From the NCBI GenBank assembly GCA_041664985.1, contig JBAYJS010000051.1, positions 1 to 7,051 of the forward strand: 7,051 nt of DNA. The letters run 5' to 3'. The notes under the pieces are model-generated. The model did no database searches. It was not told the DNA's origin and was given only the letters and a program-made list of their open reading frames with translations. A program made the translations under genes and the position numbers. Origin of the DNA: JBAYJS01 sp041664985. Lineage in GTDB: Bacteria; Patescibacteriota; Patescibacteriia; Buchananbacterales; UBA6539. Below are positions 4,855 through 7,051 of this stretch, piece after piece (the first letter of the stretch is position 1; each line of letters opens with the position of its first letter).

Positions 4855-5553
4855 TTATTTTACTGACTGCAAAAGCAGCGCGCGAGTGCGCGGGCCAACC
4901 AGGCCGTAGCCGGTGGTAGTTTCACTGCCTTGGCAAATAATTTTATTGGCGCATTGAAAACGCTTAACAGCGTTTTTAGTCATTTGGCCAAAAGTGGTGG
5001 TTTCTTGGCCTAAAGATCCGTTGCCGGATTTAGCCACAAAAAAACCGATCTGATTGAGAGTTTTTTGTAAAGTTTTAACTTCGGTATTAGTATCACCCAA
5101 TTTTAAATTTTTGGTTAAAAAATATGTCGGCTCGGTATTTTTAACGCAGCCGGCCCAAGGCTTGGTTCCTAACTGAGTGTATAAATATTTGGCATACGCC
5201 AAATTACCTTCAACCGTGTAAATATCCATACCCATGTCAGCGGCAATTTTGGTATGGATTTTTTTGTCAATTTGAAATATACCAATATATAAATTGCTGC
5301 CAAGCAAAGGCGTGCCGTCATTATTATATTGTCTAAAGCCGGATTCGCATTTGGCAATTGAAATCATTGCCGGAATATCAGCAAAATAAGTGCGGACTTG
5401 CTGCTCGGTTTCTACTAGAGTTGGCAAAGTTGTAGTTGATTCAACAGCAAACAGGTTTGATTGGGGATAGAAAATCAGCGCTAAAAAAAATGTACTCAGG
5501 CCAAATCGGCAAAGGTTATTTTTAAACCAAAAAGTAATATGTTTGTTTGCCAT
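4855..5553 (-). CDS. Exported lysozyme/transglycosylase-like protein with peptidoglycan-binding domain
   Basis: This 232-residue protein probably acts on cell-wall peptidoglycan outside the membrane. The N terminus is a signal peptide (basic KHITFWFKNN, hydrophobic LSTFFLALIF, likely cleavage near LFA at 34-36). A lysozyme-like domain follows at about 52-137: ISIAKCESGF places the likely catalytic Glu at 70, followed by YIGIFQI (89-95) and GNLAYAKYLY (116-125), as in goose-type lysozymes and SLT enzymes. Cys 69 and Cys 136 bracket this domain and could form a disulfide. Residues about 150-228 look like a peptidoglycan-binding domain (LKLGDTNTEVKTLQKTLNQI ... VGPRTRALL) containing a second Cys pair, 201/207. 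The start is 6 bases after the stop of the upstream SH3b-protein gene, so the two are one operon, probably translationally coupled. Confidence 0.82.
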   Translation of the reverse strand: MANKHITFWFKNNLCRFGLSTFFLALIFYPQSNLFAVESTTTLPTLVETEQQVRTYFADIPAMISIAKCESGFRQYNNDGTPLLGSNLYIGIFQIDKKIHTKIAADMGMDIYTVEGNLAYAKYLYTQLGTKPWAGCVKNTEPTYFLTKNLKLGDTNTEVKTLQKTLNQIGFFVAKSGNGSLGQETTTFGQMTKNAVKRFQCANKIICQGSETTTGYGLVGPRTRALLLQSVK

Positions 5554-5559
5554 GCCGGT

Positions 5560-6621
5560 TTATTTGGCTTTAATCAAAGTTTTTAAAACCCATTGGTCGG
5601 ATTGATCAATTCTCACCCAACCGGATTTTTCTTCGTAAATGGTAACTTCGGTGCCTTTGGCCAGCTTATTGATACTTTTGTATTTGGTGCCCGGACCGTT
5701 TCGGACATTGATGCCGTTATTAATGATAGTGCCATGGTATAAAAATGGATAAGCACCCATTAAGTGCGGTAACATCCGACCGGGTTCGACAAAATATTGA
5801 CCGGGTAAATTGTAAGCGCAAGTGGCACTGGCGCCGCCGTCGGCCTGGAGCTGATTTTCCAAAGGCACGCCGGCAGCCAATAAAGCATTGCTGGCATCTT
5901 CAATGTAAGCGCCGCGGCTACAATAAACCACTAATTCTTTACCGTCTGGTTTGACGCCGACAAATAGTCGGGAAGTACCATTACCGTCGCCTTTAATGGT
6001 GACAGTTGGCGCAAAGCCTTCCACGGCCTGATCGCCGCTGGTGACAAAAGTTTGTTCGTCAAAATCAGAAATTTTTGCCGTGGCGGTTTTATTATCAATG
6101 ATTAACATCCGGCGACTTTGAAGCATGTCTGTTATCGGCCGGCTGCCACTGGTGATATAAGTACTGCTCGCAAAATTTGATTTTAAAGCTAAGCTCAAAT
6201 CGGTAGTCTGGCCGGTGATATTAAAATAAGGCATGTTCCAAACAAACTGAGCGCCCGGATTTTGAGTTTTAGCTTGTTCAATCGCCATCCTGTCAAACGC
6301 CCAATTACTGGCGTTTTCGGCAGTAAAAGGTGATTGGACTTCACCCCAAACCATTTCCGGCGTTGATGAAGCAATTAAGCGGATTTGGTTGTAGGGCAGA
6401 TAAATTATGGTTAGATAATCCAAATAGCCATTACCCGGTTGGGGTTTGAAAAAACTGGCAATGCCGCGCGCTTTAGCCCAAGTTAAGGGCGTAAAATCTT
6501 TAGGCGTTGCGGCCGACCAAACTTTGGGTGTTGTTTTTTTGGCAGTTGCTGCTTGAGTTTGGATTGGTAAGGCGATTGCTGTGACAAAAAGTAATATCAA
6601 GATGTAGGTGAATTTTTTCAT
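5560..6621 (-). CDS. Exported phosphodiester glycosidase-like (NAGPA) protein with C-terminal SH3b domain
   Basis: This 353-residue protein is first in a two-gene minus-strand operon. It has a clear signal peptide (MKKFTYILILLFVTAIA, likely cleavage after TQA at 22-24). The middle, about 60-290, resembles the phosphodiester glycosidase (NAGPA-like) family: FVWNMPYFN (126-134) as the 'NGGYF' region, SRLFVGVKPDGKELVVY (217-233), then LLAAGVPLENQLQADGGASA (247-266) as the conserved 'LNLDGGGS' core. The third Gly of that core is Ala here. Residues about 300-352 form an SH3b domain (INNGINVRNGPGTKY ... GWVRI ... WVLKTL), which usually binds cell-wall material. The likely role is hydrolysis or binding of an envelope glycan in the outer wall; the substrate is unknown. 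The next gene encodes a lysozyme-like protein, in keeping with a wall function. Confidence 0.8.
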   Translation of the reverse strand: MKKFTYILILLFVTAIALPIQTQAATAKKTTPKVWSAATPKDFTPLTWAKARGIASFFKPQPGNGYLDYLTIIYLPYNQIRLIASSTPEMVWGEVQSPFTAENASNWAFDRMAIEQAKTQNPGAQFVWNMPYFNITGQTTDLSLALKSNFASSTYITSGSRPITDMLQSRRMLIIDNKTATAKISDFDEQTFVTSGDQAVEGFAPTVTIKGDGNGTSRLFVGVKPDGKELVVYCSRGAYIEDASNALLAAGVPLENQLQADGGASATCAYNLPGQYFVEPGRMLPHLMGAYPFLYHGTIINNGINVRNGPGTKYKSINKLAKGTEVTIYEEKSGWVRIDQSDQWVLKTLIKAK

Positions 6622-6652
6622 AAAGTAAAATAAAAAATATTTAGATAAAGGT

Positions 6653-6661
6653 ATTATATCA
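6653..6661 (-). promoter_or_regulatory. Extended -10 promoter TGATATAAT for the cell-wall operon
   Basis: On the minus strand, TG-A-TATAAT reads from 6661 to 6653, a perfect extended -10. The predicted start is near 6646 (A on the minus strand), giving about 25 bases of leader, AT-rich and without a Shine-Dalgarno sequence, before the ATG at 6619-6621. No good -35 is seen. Confidence 0.65.
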
Positions 6662-6686
6662 TAAATTTGTTTTTTAGAATAAGCAT

Positions 6687-6695
6687 TGATATACT
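6687..6695 (+). promoter_or_regulatory. Extended -10 promoter TGATATACT for the phosphodiesterase gene
   Basis: TG (6687-6688), A, then TATACT (6690-6695), one mismatch from consensus. The predicted start is near A6702, about 21 bases before ATG 6723. It points away from the minus-strand promoter about 30 bases off, so the 101-base gap is a divergent promoter region. Confidence 0.55.
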
Positions 6696-6722
6696 AAAAT
6701 TAGCTAAAATAAATTTTTAATC

Positions 6723-7051
6723 ATGAATTTGCCTCAGTCAAAAGCCAATCTAATCAAACCTCGTTACGGCCAAAATTCAATTGCTGAAATTGCGCCTTCG
6801 GTTTTAAGTTTGTTTGGCGTTTCAACCAAAAGAAAAATTTTTCCATTTTTAAAAAAAGAAAAAAACAAATACCAAAAAGTAATTTTGTTTATCGTTGATG
6901 GTTTTGGCTATGATCATTTTAAAAAGTATCAGAAAAATTTACCCTTAATTAAAAAGTTGAAAAAAAACGGGCAAATACGGCAAATTACTTCGGTTTTTCC
7001 GACCACCACGGCATCAGCTTTAACTACCATTTATACCGGTTTGACGCCGCA
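6723..7051 (+). CDS. Type I phosphodiesterase/nucleotide pyrophosphatase family protein (5' part)
   Basis: The frame is open from ATG 6723 to the window end; 109 residues are visible and the gene continues beyond. Residues 1-50 form a basic, Lys-rich lead-in with no signal peptide. The alkaline-phosphatase-superfamily fold starts at KVILFIVDGFGYD (52-64), where Asp 59 is the expected first metal ligand. The match continues with ITSVFPTTTASALTTIYTGL (88-107), which in related type I phosphodiesterases holds the nucleophilic Thr followed by the TG turn; one of Thr 94-96 is the likely nucleophile, but which one cannot be fixed here. Such enzymes are two-metal hydrolases of phosphomonoesters or phosphodiesters. 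Later metal ligands lie outside the window, so the substrate is unknown. The ATG has no clear Shine-Dalgarno sequence. Confidence 0.85.
   Translation, partial: MNLPQSKANLIKPRYGQNSIAEIAPSVLSLFGVSTKRKIFPFLKKEKNKYQKVILFIVDGFGYDHFKKYQKNLPLIKKLKKNGQIRQITSVFPTTTASALTTIYTGLTP

Noticed and set aside
4870..4892. GC-rich short hairpins (CTGC-AAAA-GCAG; CGCGC-GAGT-GCGCG) near the end of the lysozyme-like gene as a terminator.
   Set aside because: They lie inside the coding sequence, have stems of only 4-5 bp and lack a T run on the minus strand.
5745..5954. Plus-strand reading frame of 69 residues inside the NAGPA-SH3b gene.
   Set aside because: It is antisense to a well-supported coding region, has no recognisable domain, and its basic composition is what a shadow frame would give.

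Overview
The window looks like a piece of a low-GC bacterial genome with small genes and short gaps. The best guess is a member of the Candidate Phyla Radiation (Patescibacteria). This rests on gene content and style: a DUF3467 protein, a YbjQ-family protein and exported cell-wall proteins of mixed domains, little sign of Shine-Dalgarno sequences, and stop codons that are almost all TAA. It is an inference from recalled families, since no search could be run. No CRISPR array, transposase, phage gene or rRNA is visible, and no gene-free stretch exceeds about 160 bases.

Positions 1-2529, plus strand, form a chaperone block. It holds the 3' end of dnaK, a hairpin, a DUF3467 protein, an AT-rich inverted repeat, a full-length dnaJ, and a five-helix membrane protein of unknown role. 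DnaJ has all four zinc-binding repeats, but its J-domain reads His-Pro-His where His-Pro-Asp is expected. Related AT-rich repeat sequence lies on both sides of dnaJ.

Positions 2530-4852, plus strand, hold a run of small separate units: tRNA-Glu(CTC) with encoded CCA, a six-helix membrane protein, a seven-cysteine ferredoxin-like protein, an inositol-monophosphatase-family enzyme, a YbjQ/UPF0145 protein and a possible 27-residue membrane microprotein. Two of these units start from a nearly identical 29-bp module in which a terminator hairpin runs straight into an extended -10 promoter. The second copy places the predicted transcript start 0-2 bases from the ATG of the phosphatase gene.

Positions 4855-6621, minus strand, form a two-gene operon for exported cell-envelope proteins: first a phosphodiester-glycosidase-like (NAGPA) protein with a C-terminal SH3b domain, then a lysozyme/transglycosylase-like protein with a C-terminal peptidoglycan-binding domain. 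The operon meets the plus-strand microprotein tail to tail. Divergent extended -10 promoters at 6622-6722 serve this operon and, on the plus strand, a type I phosphodiesterase/alkaline-phosphatase-superfamily gene that runs off the end of the window.

No clearly new multi-gene system is visible. The points most worth a second look are the altered J-domain motif, the reused terminator-promoter module, the AT-rich repeats around dnaJ, the seven-cysteine ferredoxin and the microprotein.
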